NCBI GenBank assembly: GCA_035318505.1
Contig: DATHEQ010000384.1
Span: forward strand, 1 to 15,628
Length of the DNA stretch: 15,628 bases
Source: DASWDH01 sp035318505
GTDB lineage: Bacteria > Myxococcota_A > Polyangia > Polyangiales > Polyangiaceae
Direction of reading: 5' to 3'
Shown here: in pieces, positions 1-7,053 of the stretch
How positions within the stretch are numbered: the stretch's first letter is position 1
Layout of the letters: each line of letters begins with the position of its first letter
Translations under genes and position numbers: made by a program
Notes under the pieces: generated by a model
What the model was told of the DNA's origin: nothing
Seen by the model: only the letters and a program-made list of their open reading frames with translations
The model's database searches: none

Positions 1-438
1 CCCGACCAACCGATCGCCTTCGAGCCGCTCTTGAAGCTCCCCGAGGTTCGCGGCCCGATCCCGCGGCAAGTGGGCACGCTCGGCGACGTCTGCGTAAGCG
101 CCTGGTTGGGTGACACGGACACAGCGGGCGTCTGCCGCCGATTTGGCGCCTGTGGGGACGGCGGGCTCCCAGCGCCGGGATCGTACGTGTGCGGCGCGTC
201 GGGAAACCAGGATGCCGCGCCCGACGGTGCGGGCGGTAGCGGAGGTGGGGGCGGTACGAACCGGCCCGACGGTGCGGGCATTGGCGGGGCTGCAGAGGCA
301 GGTGATGCGTCGCCATCGGAGGGTGCCAAGGACGGTTGCGATTGCAGCCTGCCCGGTAGGCCGAGCGGAGAGACCTCGCGTACCTGGGCTCTGCTCCTCG
401 CACTTGCGGCCATCGCGAGGGGGCGGCGCAGAGCCTGA
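1..438 (+). CDS. MYXO-CTERM-like surface/secreted protein, 3' end (partial)
   Basis: The reading frame is open from base 1, so this is the C-terminal part of a longer protein and its start lies outside the window. The visible part has a Cys-containing segment (CGDGG, YVCG), then a low-complexity Gly/Ala/Pro/Asp linker, then a terminal tripartite tag: a short Cys motif (GCDCSLPGR), a hydrophobic helix (WALLLALAAIA) and a basic end (RGRRRA), stopping at TGA 436-438. This matches the layout of MYXO-CTERM sorting signals, which direct secreted proteins to envelope anchoring and processing in myxobacteria. A 15-base direct repeat (220-234 and 265-279, 45 bases apart and in frame) encodes a repeated PDGAG in the linker. 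The upstream functional domain cannot be seen, so no activity is assigned. The gene is separated from the kinase downstream by 237 bases. Confidence 0.75.
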   Translation, partial: PDQPIAFEPLLKLPEVRGPIPRQVGTLGDVCVSAWLGDTDTAGVCRRFGACGDGGLPAPGSYVCGASGNQDAAPDGAGGSGGGGGTNRPDGAGIGGAAEAGDASPSEGAKDGCDCSLPGRPSGETSRTWALLLALAAIARGRRRA

Positions 439-675
439 CGTTATGCCCAGTGAACTGGCGGGCGCGCTCCGCTGAGGCCCGGCGCTCGAAGGATGTGCCG
501 CTTGGCGCGCTAACACGTCAACGAACTTCGATGGCCATACTCCAACGCACATCGATCCCGACTGGGGCAGACGACAACCGCAAGTGCGCGCTTCTCCCAC
601 GCTCATCGTCGCGGCGCACAATGCTCTCAAGGGCCAGCGGCATTGACCGTAGGACAATGACAGAGTGCGCTTTCC

Positions 676-2304
676 ATGTTGAATTCCGCCGAGATCGCCC
701 AGAGCGACGGCCCGCAGGGGAAATACCGAATCCTGTCGCTGCTGGGCGAGGGTGGGTCGGCGACCGTTTACCTTGCCGTGGCTCGGGGACCGAGCGGCTT
801 CAGCAAATTGGTGGTCTTGAAGACGCTGAAGAGGAGCGTGTCCGACGAAGCTGAGCTCCAGAAGATGTTCCTCAATGAGGCCAGGCTGTCGGCCCGGCTC
901 AATCACCCGAACGTCGTCCAAACGAACGAGGTCGTGGAGGACCGTGGTCTTCCCATCATCGTCATGGAGTACCTGGAAGGACAACCCCTCGCGAAGGTGC
1001 TTCTCGTCGCTCGCGGGGGACTCCCGCTCGCGACACATTTGCGGATCATTGCCGACGCGCTCAACGGCCTTCACCACGCGCATGAGCTCACCGACTTCGA
1101 CGGTTCGCGTCTCGGACTCGTTCATCGCGACATGACACCGCAGAACGTGTTCGTGACCTATGACGGTCAAACCAAGGTTCTCGATTTCGGTATCGCGAAG
1201 CTCGCCAGTTCCAACCGGCCCGAAACGGAGACCGGTGTCATCAAGGGCAAGCTCAGGTACATGCCTCCTGAACAGATCACCGGGGATGCCATTGATCGGC
1301 GCGCCGATATCTATGCTGCAGGGGTCATGCTCTGGGAAGCCGCCGCCGGCGAACCGATGTGGAAAGGTCTCACCGACGCTCAGGTGATGCACCACGTCCT
1401 CAACGGCAAACCTCCTTCGCCACGCACGGTGCGGCCCGATCTACCCGAGCGCATCGAGCAAATCTGTATGAAGGCGCTATCGTCGGAACCCGACGCGCGT
1501 CATGCGACCGCTGCGGAGCTCGAGGCCGATCTGGAATGCGCTCTCGACGAGATCGGGTCGCGCGTGTCGCACCGGTCGGTGGGCAAAGCGGTCTCCGATC
1601 TATTCGCGGTAGAGCGCAAGCAAACCCGATCGCTCATCGAGGCGCAGCTGAGCAAAGTCGCATCGCTGTCGTCGGAGGAATACGAGGCCGTCGAGGCCTC
1701 GGCCAAGGCCGGGTTTCTGGTGTCGGGAACGACGGCCCACGGTGACACCAATTCCCGCGCCAGGCGTGCGCCGGGCGTCGACACGAGAAAGCGCGTCGGA
1801 AAACTCGCGGCAGTTCTCCTCGGCGGTGCGTCGCTCGTCGGCATCGGTGTGGTGAGCACGCTGGCGGGCAAGGGTTCCAGAGCGCAGGCTCGCCCCGAAA
1901 TCGCGCCTGTCGCGTCGATCGTCCAAGCAGGCCCGGAGAAACCGCCGGCCGCGCGCGTCAGTGTCCGCATCTCAGCCTCGCCTCCCGAGGCCAAGCTCTT
2001 CTTCGACGGTGAGCCATTGCCCATGAACCCTTTCATCCGGGTTCTACCTGCCGACAGCTCGGTGCACGAAGTCCGCGCGGAAGCCGAGGGACACCAGGCC
2101 AGCACGAGGAAGCTCGTAGGCGACCGAGACGCCGAGATCCTTCTGAAACTCGAACGAGCACCGATCGAGCAACATAAGACGACGGTCGCCAAGGCGCCCG
2201 CGCCGCGCAAGGCGGGGATGCCCTCCGCACCAAAGCCGTCATGTGACCCGCCCTTCACCATCGACAGCCACGGCATCAAGAAGTTCAAAGTTGAGTGTTT
2301 GTAG
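676..2304 (+). CDS. Transmembrane Hanks-type Ser/Thr protein kinase with PEGA-like C-terminal region
   Basis: The 542-residue protein should phosphorylate Ser/Thr on cytoplasmic partners. An N-terminal kinase domain (about residues 17-290) shows the Gly-rich loop GEGGSA (24-29), the ATP-anchoring Lys in VVLK (K49), a helix-C Glu (E68), HRDMTPQN (150-157), DFG (170-172) and PPE (197-199), so the main catalytic residues are present. The usual Lys of HRDLKPEN is Thr here, an exchange to small residues that is common in myxobacterial kinases. A single hydrophobic helix at about 377-397 follows a basic stretch and predicts a cytoplasmic kinase with an outside C-terminus. Residues about 428-493 resemble a PEGA domain (ASPPEAKLFFDGEPL, then an EVRAEAEGH turn). 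The end is a short tail with Cys523 and Cys541. The start at ATG 676 leaves a 16-residue leader before the kinase fold; the ribosome binding site is weak. The next gene begins 30 bases downstream. Whether the protein is active has to be inferred. Confidence 0.93.
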   Translation: MLNSAEIAQSDGPQGKYRILSLLGEGGSATVYLAVARGPSGFSKLVVLKTLKRSVSDEAELQKMFLNEARLSARLNHPNVVQTNEVVEDRGLPIIVMEYLEGQPLAKVLLVARGGLPLATHLRIIADALNGLHHAHELTDFDGSRLGLVHRDMTPQNVFVTYDGQTKVLDFGIAKLASSNRPETETGVIKGKLRYMPPEQITGDAIDRRADIYAAGVMLWEAAAGEPMWKGLTDAQVMHHVLNGKPPSPRTVRPDLPERIEQICMKALSSEPDARHATAAELEADLECALDEIGSRVSHRSVGKAVSDLFAVERKQTRSLIEAQLSKVASLSSEEYEAVEASAKAGFLVSGTTAHGDTNSRARRAPGVDTRKRVGKLAAVLLGGASLVGIGVVSTLAGKGSRAQARPEIAPVASIVQAGPEKPPAARVSVRISASPPEAKLFFDGEPLPMNPFIRVLPADSSVHEVRAEAEGHQASTRKLVGDRDAEILLKLERAPIEQHKTTVAKAPAPRKAGMPSAPKPSCDPPFTIDSHGIKKFKVECL

Positions 2305-2334
2305 CGTCGAAGTTTGGGGTAGCATCGGGACGGG

Positions 2335-3273
2335 ATGAGTCTGGGCAGAGGGCGGGCGGCACTCCACATTGTCGGAATCGTCGCGCTGCTCGCGCGTTCT
2401 TCGGTGGCACCGGCGCAAACGCCGACCGCAGTGCAAGGCGGGTCCGAATCAAAGAAGGCCTGTATCGTTCAGCACGAAGCGGCCCAAACTTTCCGGCAGG
2501 CGGGCAAGCTCCTCGAGGCGCGGGATGCAGCCCTCGTGTGTTCGCGTGACGACTGCCCGGCGGTCGTACGTGCCGACTGCGGCGATTGGCTGGATGCGGT
2601 GAGCAAGACCATCCCTTCGCTGGTCATCAGGGTCAAACATGACGAAAAGGACGTTTTCGACGTTCGTGTATCCATCGATGGAAAGCTGGCCACCTCGCAC
2701 TTGGATGGGACGCCAATCGATCTCAACCCGGGTCCTCACGCCTTGAGATTCGAGTACGCCAATTTCGATCCGATCCAGCAGGAGATCCTCGTTCTCGAAG
2801 GTGAGAAGAACCGCGTCATTGCGGCCACCTTCGTCGAGGTGAGGCCGGTTTCGAAGGAGCCGCTGCAAAAACTGCCCGAGCGCGAGGCGCCCGCGCCCGT
2901 CGACAGCTATCGGCCCACTCCCGTTCTGACTTACGTCTTGGGGGGGGTAGCCGTCGTTGGCGCCGCCGGTTTCGCAGCGTTCGCCATCTCGGGCCAAAGC
3001 AAGAGGAAAACACTCGAGACGAGCTGTCGTCCGGTCTGTACCGACAACGACCTGCAACCCGTACGCACGCAGTTCATCATGGCGGACGCGGCGCTCGGCA
3101 TCGGCATTGTCTCGGCGCTGACCGCCGGCATCTTGTACTTCACGCGACCGGCCAAACCGCTCCCCGCCAGCGCATCGCTGCAACGGAGAGCTTCATGGCC
3201 GGCCCCGCCCATCGCCTTCGGATTCTCACCGACGGCTTCGGGTGCTCAATTCGCGATGGCAACGGAGTTTTGA
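2335..3273 (+). CDS. Exported PEGA-like domain protein with two C-terminal membrane helices
   Basis: A protein of 312 residues with no recognised enzyme motif. The N-terminus looks like a cleavable signal peptide (basic MSLGRGR, hydrophobic core, APAQ end near residue 28). Residues 40-92 form a helical segment with four cysteines (43, 69, 74, 82). Residues about 95-168 resemble a PEGA domain, with FDVRVSIDGK followed by NPGPHALRFEYANF, a fold thought to act in the cell envelope. A Pro-rich spacer leads to a hydrophobic helix at about 198-219, a short loop with CRPVC (231-235) and a second helix at about 251-270. The same architecture recurs as a family in Polyangia, often beside Ser/Thr kinases. 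Here the kinase gene ends 30 bases upstream and a lipoprotein gene starts 2 bases downstream, so the three are probably one transcript. The likely role is an envelope partner or sensor for the kinase (inference). A GGGACGGG run directly before ATG 2335 may serve as the ribosome binding site. Confidence 0.8.
   Translation: MSLGRGRAALHIVGIVALLARSSVAPAQTPTAVQGGSESKKACIVQHEAAQTFRQAGKLLEARDAALVCSRDDCPAVVRADCGDWLDAVSKTIPSLVIRVKHDEKDVFDVRVSIDGKLATSHLDGTPIDLNPGPHALRFEYANFDPIQQEILVLEGEKNRVIAATFVEVRPVSKEPLQKLPEREAPAPVDSYRPTPVLTYVLGGVAVVGAAGFAAFAISGQSKRKTLETSCRPVCTDNDLQPVRTQFIMADAALGIGIVSALTAGILYFTRPAKPLPASASLQRRASWPAPPIAFGFSPTASGAQFAMATEF
3264..3267 (+). promoter_or_regulatory. Ribosome binding site deciding the GTG 3276 start
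   Basis: GGAG lies inside the last codons of the PEGA-like gene, 8 bases before GTG 3276. It supports that codon over the upstream ATG at 3195, and it fits re-initiation by ribosomes ending at TGA 3271-3273. Confidence 0.6.
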
Positions 3274-3275
3274 GC

Positions 3276-3830
3276 GTGCGTTCGCCCAAGTACGTGTGCC
3301 TCGGCGTGCTGCTCTTCGTGGGCTTATCTGCCTTTTCCGCTTGTTCGTTCACCGTCGACCTCGACTATTTGCAAGATCGGAAATGTTCCCCCCAGCAGAA
3401 GCTCTGTAACGACAAGTGCGTATCCAAGACGGAGCCGCAGACCGGATGCGCATCCGACTCTTGCATTCCCTGCACGCTTGCCCAAACAACGGCGACCTGC
3501 GGCAGCACCGGGCTCTGCGCCGTTGCGGGCTGCTTGCGAAGTTATCGCGATTGCAACCGCCTCCCGGACGACGGCTGCGAAATCGACATCGACCACGATC
3601 CCGAACACTGCGGAAGCTGCACCGCACAACCTTGCGTCGTTCCCAACGCCGCTCCGGACTGCGCCGCCGGTCGCTGTGCTATCCGCCTATGCCACAGTGG
3701 CTACGGGGACTGCAACGACACGGCAAGCGACGGTTGTGAGACCAATCTGCTGACGACTTCCGCTCACTGTTCGAAGTGCAATACGCCCTGTCCGTCCGGC
3801 GCCGCCTGTGTAAGCGGAAAGTGTCAATAG
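3276..3830 (+). CDS. Cys-rich lipoprotein with two tandem DCN/DGCE repeats
   Basis: The start is taken as GTG 3276 because GGAG at 3264-3267 sits 8 bases upstream and a lipoprotein signal follows immediately. An in-frame ATG at 3195 lies deep inside the previous gene and would put 27 hydrophilic residues before the signal. The 184-residue product has a basic n-region (RSPK), a hydrophobic core and a lipobox-like FSAC with Cys23 as the likely lipidated residue. The mature part has 24 further cysteines. Two repeats are clear: residues 86-120 and 139-172, each with C, a Tyr, DCN, DGCE and a closing His-Cys-x2-Cys-x3/4-Cys pattern. This repeat is widespread in myxobacterial secreted proteins and gives no support for an enzyme function. 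The many cysteines suggest disulfides and an extracytoplasmic location. With only 2 bases after the previous stop, translational coupling is likely. Confidence 0.8.
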   Translation: MRSPKYVCLGVLLFVGLSAFSACSFTVDLDYLQDRKCSPQQKLCNDKCVSKTEPQTGCASDSCIPCTLAQTTATCGSTGLCAVAGCLRSYRDCNRLPDDGCEIDIDHDPEHCGSCTAQPCVVPNAAPDCAAGRCAIRLCHSGYGDCNDTASDGCETNLLTTSAHCSKCNTPCPSGAACVSGKCQ

Positions 3831-3957
3831 TTTGGCGCGCGACCGCGGCGTCGGGACACTTTTGAAGCGTCGCTCTAAACTCTCGCTGACTTTGTCCGTT
3901 AGTAACTGAACGACGACCGCGCTCTGCGCGGACCGCTCGGCTCTAACCAGCAACGAT

Positions 3958-4197
3958 GTGAGACCCGGCGTCGTGACAGAACGAACCGATCAACACATTC
4001 CATCGACGTTATCGGCGTCGGACGGACACCAGACGTGCGCCGACTGTGGGCAGCAGCCGCCGGCCACCGAGACCAATTACACGCTCATCAGCGCACGGCA
4101 CGGTTGGAGACTCTCGCGTAGCGTTGACGAGAACGGGCAGAAAGTCATGAAGTGGCGTTGCCCGGAATGCTGGAAGAAACACCGGATCACGAAATGA
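3958..4197 (+). CDS. Small zinc-ribbon-like protein, function unknown
   Basis: A 79-residue protein with two CxxC pairs, CADC (27-30) and CPEC (68-71), separated by 37 residues containing ETNYTLISARHGWRL and a WRCPECW motif. The spacing and knuckle context look like a four-cysteine zinc-ribbon. No DNA-binding helix or enzymatic motif is visible, and there is no signal peptide or membrane helix, so it is probably cytoplasmic. The start could be GTG 3958 or GTG 3973; neither has a convincing Shine-Dalgarno, and the conserved-looking part begins near residue 24, so the N-terminus is uncertain. It is the only gene between the kinase module and the sugar-binding genes, with about 127 and 156 bases on either side, so it may be transcribed alone. 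Small proteins of this type appear to occur in other myxobacteria. Zinc binding is inferred from the cysteines only. Confidence 0.7.
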   Translation: MRPGVVTERTDQHIPSTLSASDGHQTCADCGQQPPATETNYTLISARHGWRLSRSVDENGQKVMKWRCPECWKKHRITK

Positions 4198-4353
4198 CGT
4201 GAACGGCGACAGCGAGTGCCACTGCCGCTCGTGCATGACGTGAAATCCTTTAACCGTTTCTATCAATACGCCTTCAGACCTTCGGGTTCGGGTCATTGTG
4301 GTGATCGCGGCGGTTGGCGTCAGTGAAGTATCCGCTCAAGGAGTCAAATACAC

Positions 4354-5631
4354 ATGAATCGCGCACGCTTGGCATTTGTGGGTTGCATGGTGCTCTCTTC
4401 TGGCCTCACGGCCTGCGGCGGTAGCCCCACCGAGGACACTGCCAAGACCGATCAAACGCTGGAAGTGTTCAACTGGTGGACCAACCCCGGTGAGTTCGAC
4501 GCGCTCGACGCCGTCCTCAAGAGCTACGCCGCACGCTACACCCAGACCAACGTCGTCAATACGGCGGTACCGACCAATAGCAAGGCTCAGGAGGAGCTCA
4601 CGGCTCGCATGGCTGCGGGAAATCCGCCCGACACCTTCCAGAACAATGCTGGATGGACCTTGCTCAAGTGGGTCGTTTACAACGGCCGGGACGAGGCTGA
4701 CTCCAAGCTGGAGCCGCTCGATGCCATCGTTCAACAGAACAAGCTCAACACGGTCATCCCCGCGTCGGTGCTGGATACCGTCAGCTACAACGGCAGGGTT
4801 TATGGCATTCCTCTCGACGTTCACCGCTATAATAGGCTCTATTTCAACAAGAAGCTCTTCGACGACAATGGGCTTCAGCCCCCCACGACGCTCGCCGAGT
4901 TCTACACGGTAGCCGAGGCGTTCAAGGCCAAAGGGGTCACCGCGCTCGCCATCGGCAGCAAGGACGGGCACGCCGTCAAGACGCACACCTGGGACGGGCT
5001 GATTGTGAGCAAGGCCAGCGCGGAGTTCCGCAACTCGTATTTGACTGGCCACGAAAACCCGGGCGATCAACGCATCGTGGACATGCTGACCGAGTACGCG
5101 CACATGCTCGATTACAGCAACGCTGACCGCGATTCGCTCCTCTGGGGTGACGCGGCGCAGAGGGTGTTCGACGGTACCGCCGCGATGATGATCGTCGGCG
5201 ACTTCGGCAGGGGGTTCTTTCTCAGCAAGGGCTGGCGCGTCGGCGTCGAGCTCGGCGAAGTGCCTCTCCCGGGCACGAGCGGCCATTTCATCTTTGTTGT
5301 CGACTCGTTCGGTTTGCCCAAGGGCAGCCCCCACCGCCAGGCGGCCGTGAACTGGTTGAACCACCTCAGCACGACCGAGGCGCAGAACGTCTTCAACCCG
5401 ATCAAGGGCTCTACGCCGCCGCGCACGGACGCCGACCGGACCGTCTACAGCCCGATCGCCCAGACGACGATGGACGACTTCCGCAAGGATACGCTGTCCC
5501 GCGCGACGAACCTGACCGTGAAGAACGCGGAGTTCATTGCCGGCCTCAACGAAGCAATGCGCCAGTTCGCCCTCGATCGAAACGTCGATGCGGTCATGAA
5601 CTTCCTCAAGAATCGGTACGATCTTCTCTGA
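4354..5631 (+). CDS. ABC-type sugar-binding lipoprotein (glucose/mannose-type), copy 1
   Basis: A 425-residue extracellular solute-binding protein of family 1. The signal ends in a good lipobox, LTAC, with Cys21 lipidated and followed by a Gly/Ser linker. The mature domain opens with LEVFNWWTNPGE (36-47) and shows the hallmarks of glucose/mannose-binding proteins: NPPDTFQ (90-96), VDSFGLPKG (316-324), a tryptophan near VNWL and FNPIKGS (347-353). Length is typical of the family. These proteins capture sugars outside the inner membrane and hand them to an ABC permease, yet no permease or ATPase gene is present in the window. AAGGAG at 4339-4344 lies 9 bases before ATG 4354 and fixes the start. 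A close paralogue begins 28 bases after the stop, so the two are probably co-transcribed. The ligand is inferred; alternatives include other mono- or disaccharides. Confidence 0.92.
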   Translation: MNRARLAFVGCMVLSSGLTACGGSPTEDTAKTDQTLEVFNWWTNPGEFDALDAVLKSYAARYTQTNVVNTAVPTNSKAQEELTARMAAGNPPDTFQNNAGWTLLKWVVYNGRDEADSKLEPLDAIVQQNKLNTVIPASVLDTVSYNGRVYGIPLDVHRYNRLYFNKKLFDDNGLQPPTTLAEFYTVAEAFKAKGVTALAIGSKDGHAVKTHTWDGLIVSKASAEFRNSYLTGHENPGDQRIVDMLTEYAHMLDYSNADRDSLLWGDAAQRVFDGTAAMMIVGDFGRGFFLSKGWRVGVELGEVPLPGTSGHFIFVVDSFGLPKGSPHRQAAVNWLNHLSTTEAQNVFNPIKGSTPPRTDADRTVYSPIAQTTMDDFRKDTLSRATNLTVKNAEFIAGLNEAMRQFALDRNVDAVMNFLKNRYDLL

Positions 5632-5659
5632 TCGCCGAGACCGTAGTTAGAAAGATGGC

Positions 5660-6934
5660 ATGCATCGCGCGCGTATAGGGCTGATGGGGATGACGCTCTG
5701 CGCGGGCCTCGAGGCCTGCGGCAGCAGCCCCACCGACAACGCGGCCACGACCGACCAGAACCTGGAAGTGTTCAACTGGTGGACCAACCCCGGCGAGATC
5801 GACGCGCTCGGGGCGCTCCTCGATCTGTATTCGAAACGCTTCACCCACACCAAAGTGGTCAATACGGCGGTGGCGACGCTTACCAAGGCGCAGGAAGAAT
5901 TGCAGAGCCGCATGGCGAGCGGAAACCCGCCGGGCACGTTCCAAAGTCTGGGGGGATGGAGCCTCCTGAAATGGGTCGTCTACAACGGGGAGAACGACCT
6001 CGACTCCAAGATGGAGCCGATCGACTTCATCGCTCGGGAGAACAAGCTCGCCGACGTCGTCCCGGCGTCGGTGATGGATCTCGTCAGTTACAGCGGGAAG
6101 GTTTACGGCATTCCCCTCGGCGTTCACCGGTATAATTGCCTCTTTTTCAACAAGAAGCTCTTGAGCGACAGCGGGCTTTCGCCGCCCGCTACCCTCTCCG
6201 AGTTCTACACGGTGAGCGAAGCGCTCAAAGCCAAAGGGATCATCCCGCTCGCCGTCGGTAGCAAGGACGGCCACCAGATCAAGATCCACGTCTGGGATGG
6301 GCTGCTGGTTGCCAAGGGCGGCGTCGAATTCCGCGAGTCGTATTTGACCGGTCACGAAGATCCGGCCGATCAACGCATCGTCGACACCCTCAACGAATAT
6401 GCGCACATGCTCGAATACAGCAACGCCGACCGCGGTTCGCTCACTTGGGACGGCGCGGCGCAGATGGTGGTCGACGGCAAAGCCGCGATGACCATCGTCG
6501 GTGACTTCGGCAGGGCCTTTTTCCTCAGCAAGGGTTGGCGCACCGGCGTCGAGCTGGGTCAAGTCCCCCTGCCCGGCACGAGCGGCACGTTCGTCTATAT
6601 CGTCGACTCGTTCGGGCTGCCCAGGGGCATCGCCGATCGCCAGGCGGCCGTGAACTTTTTGAACCTCATCGCCACGTCGGAAGCGCAGAACGTCTTCAGC
6701 CCCATCAAGGGTGCGACGCCGCCGCGCAAGGACATCGATCGATCGATCTACGACGCGATCGCGCAGTCGACCATGGACGACCTCGCTCACGACACGCTCG
6801 CCCGAGCCACCAACCAGATCGTGAAGAACTCGGAGTTCGTGACTGCGGTCAACGAAGCGATGCAGCAGTTCGCCATCGATAGCAACGTCGATGCCGTCGT
6901 GAACATCCTGAAGAACCGCTACGACCAGCTCTGA
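5660..6934 (+). CDS. ABC-type sugar-binding lipoprotein (glucose/mannose-type), copy 2
   Basis: A 424-residue tandem paralogue of the preceding gene. It aligns end to end with almost no gaps and roughly two thirds identical residues by eye, so it arose by duplication. It keeps EVFNWWTNPGE, VDSFGLPRG and FSPIKGA. Differences fall in places likely to matter: the lipobox is LEAC instead of LTAC (Glu at -2 is unusual, Cys20 still present); NPPDTFQNNAGW becomes NPPGTFQSLGGW, losing an Asp that is common in the family; and HRYNRLYF becomes HRYNCLFF. These suggest altered ligand choice rather than decay, since the frame is intact. The ribosome binding site before ATG 5660 is weak (AGAAAG), and expression may rely on read-through from copy 1. 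A stem-loop follows the stop at 6948-6972. No transporter partner is visible. Confidence 0.92.
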   Translation: MHRARIGLMGMTLCAGLEACGSSPTDNAATTDQNLEVFNWWTNPGEIDALGALLDLYSKRFTHTKVVNTAVATLTKAQEELQSRMASGNPPGTFQSLGGWSLLKWVVYNGENDLDSKMEPIDFIARENKLADVVPASVMDLVSYSGKVYGIPLGVHRYNCLFFNKKLLSDSGLSPPATLSEFYTVSEALKAKGIIPLAVGSKDGHQIKIHVWDGLLVAKGGVEFRESYLTGHEDPADQRIVDTLNEYAHMLEYSNADRGSLTWDGAAQMVVDGKAAMTIVGDFGRAFFLSKGWRTGVELGQVPLPGTSGTFVYIVDSFGLPRGIADRQAAVNFLNLIATSEAQNVFSPIKGATPPRKDIDRSIYDAIAQSTMDDLAHDTLARATNQIVKNSEFVTAVNEAMQQFAIDSNVDAVVNILKNRYDQL

Positions 6935-6947
6935 TCGCCGCGCTCCA

Positions 6948-6972
6948 CCGGCACCGACGCGGCGGTCGCCGG
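6948..6972 (+). terminator. Stem-loop after the second sugar-binding gene (candidate terminator)
   Basis: Bases 6948-6956 pair with 6963-6972 as a 9-bp GC-rich stem with one bulged C (6967) and a 6-base loop. It starts 13 bases after the stop codon at 6932-6934 and lies between convergent genes. No T-run follows on either strand, so intrinsic termination is only likely, not shown. Confidence 0.4.
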
Positions 6973-7053
6973 CGCGTGCGCTCGGCCGGCCGGAACCTCC
7001 GCATCGGTTAGGGTAGAAGAGCCGCCTAGCGCCAAAGGAGCGGCCGCTGAAGG

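Noticed and set aside
3276..3830. Possible enzyme annotation for the DCN/DGCE repeat lipoprotein
   Set aside because: Proteins with this repeat have, as far as I recall, sometimes carried enzyme names in databases. No catalytic fold or motif is present here.
3917..3931. CCGCGC-TCT-GCGCGG hairpin after the Cys-rich lipoprotein gene
   Set aside because: Short GC palindromes are frequent at this base composition. It has no T-run and a 3-base loop; too weak to call a terminator.
4336..6790. Long minus-strand reading frames (342 and 394 codons) opposite the two sugar-binding genes
   Set aside because: They are in the same relative frame under both paralogues, carry no family motifs, and reflect codon bias of the sense genes.
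676..6934. Possible genomic island or defence system
   Set aside because: No integrase, transposase, tRNA end, direct-repeat attachment sites, nuclease or toxin is visible, and base composition stays similar throughout.
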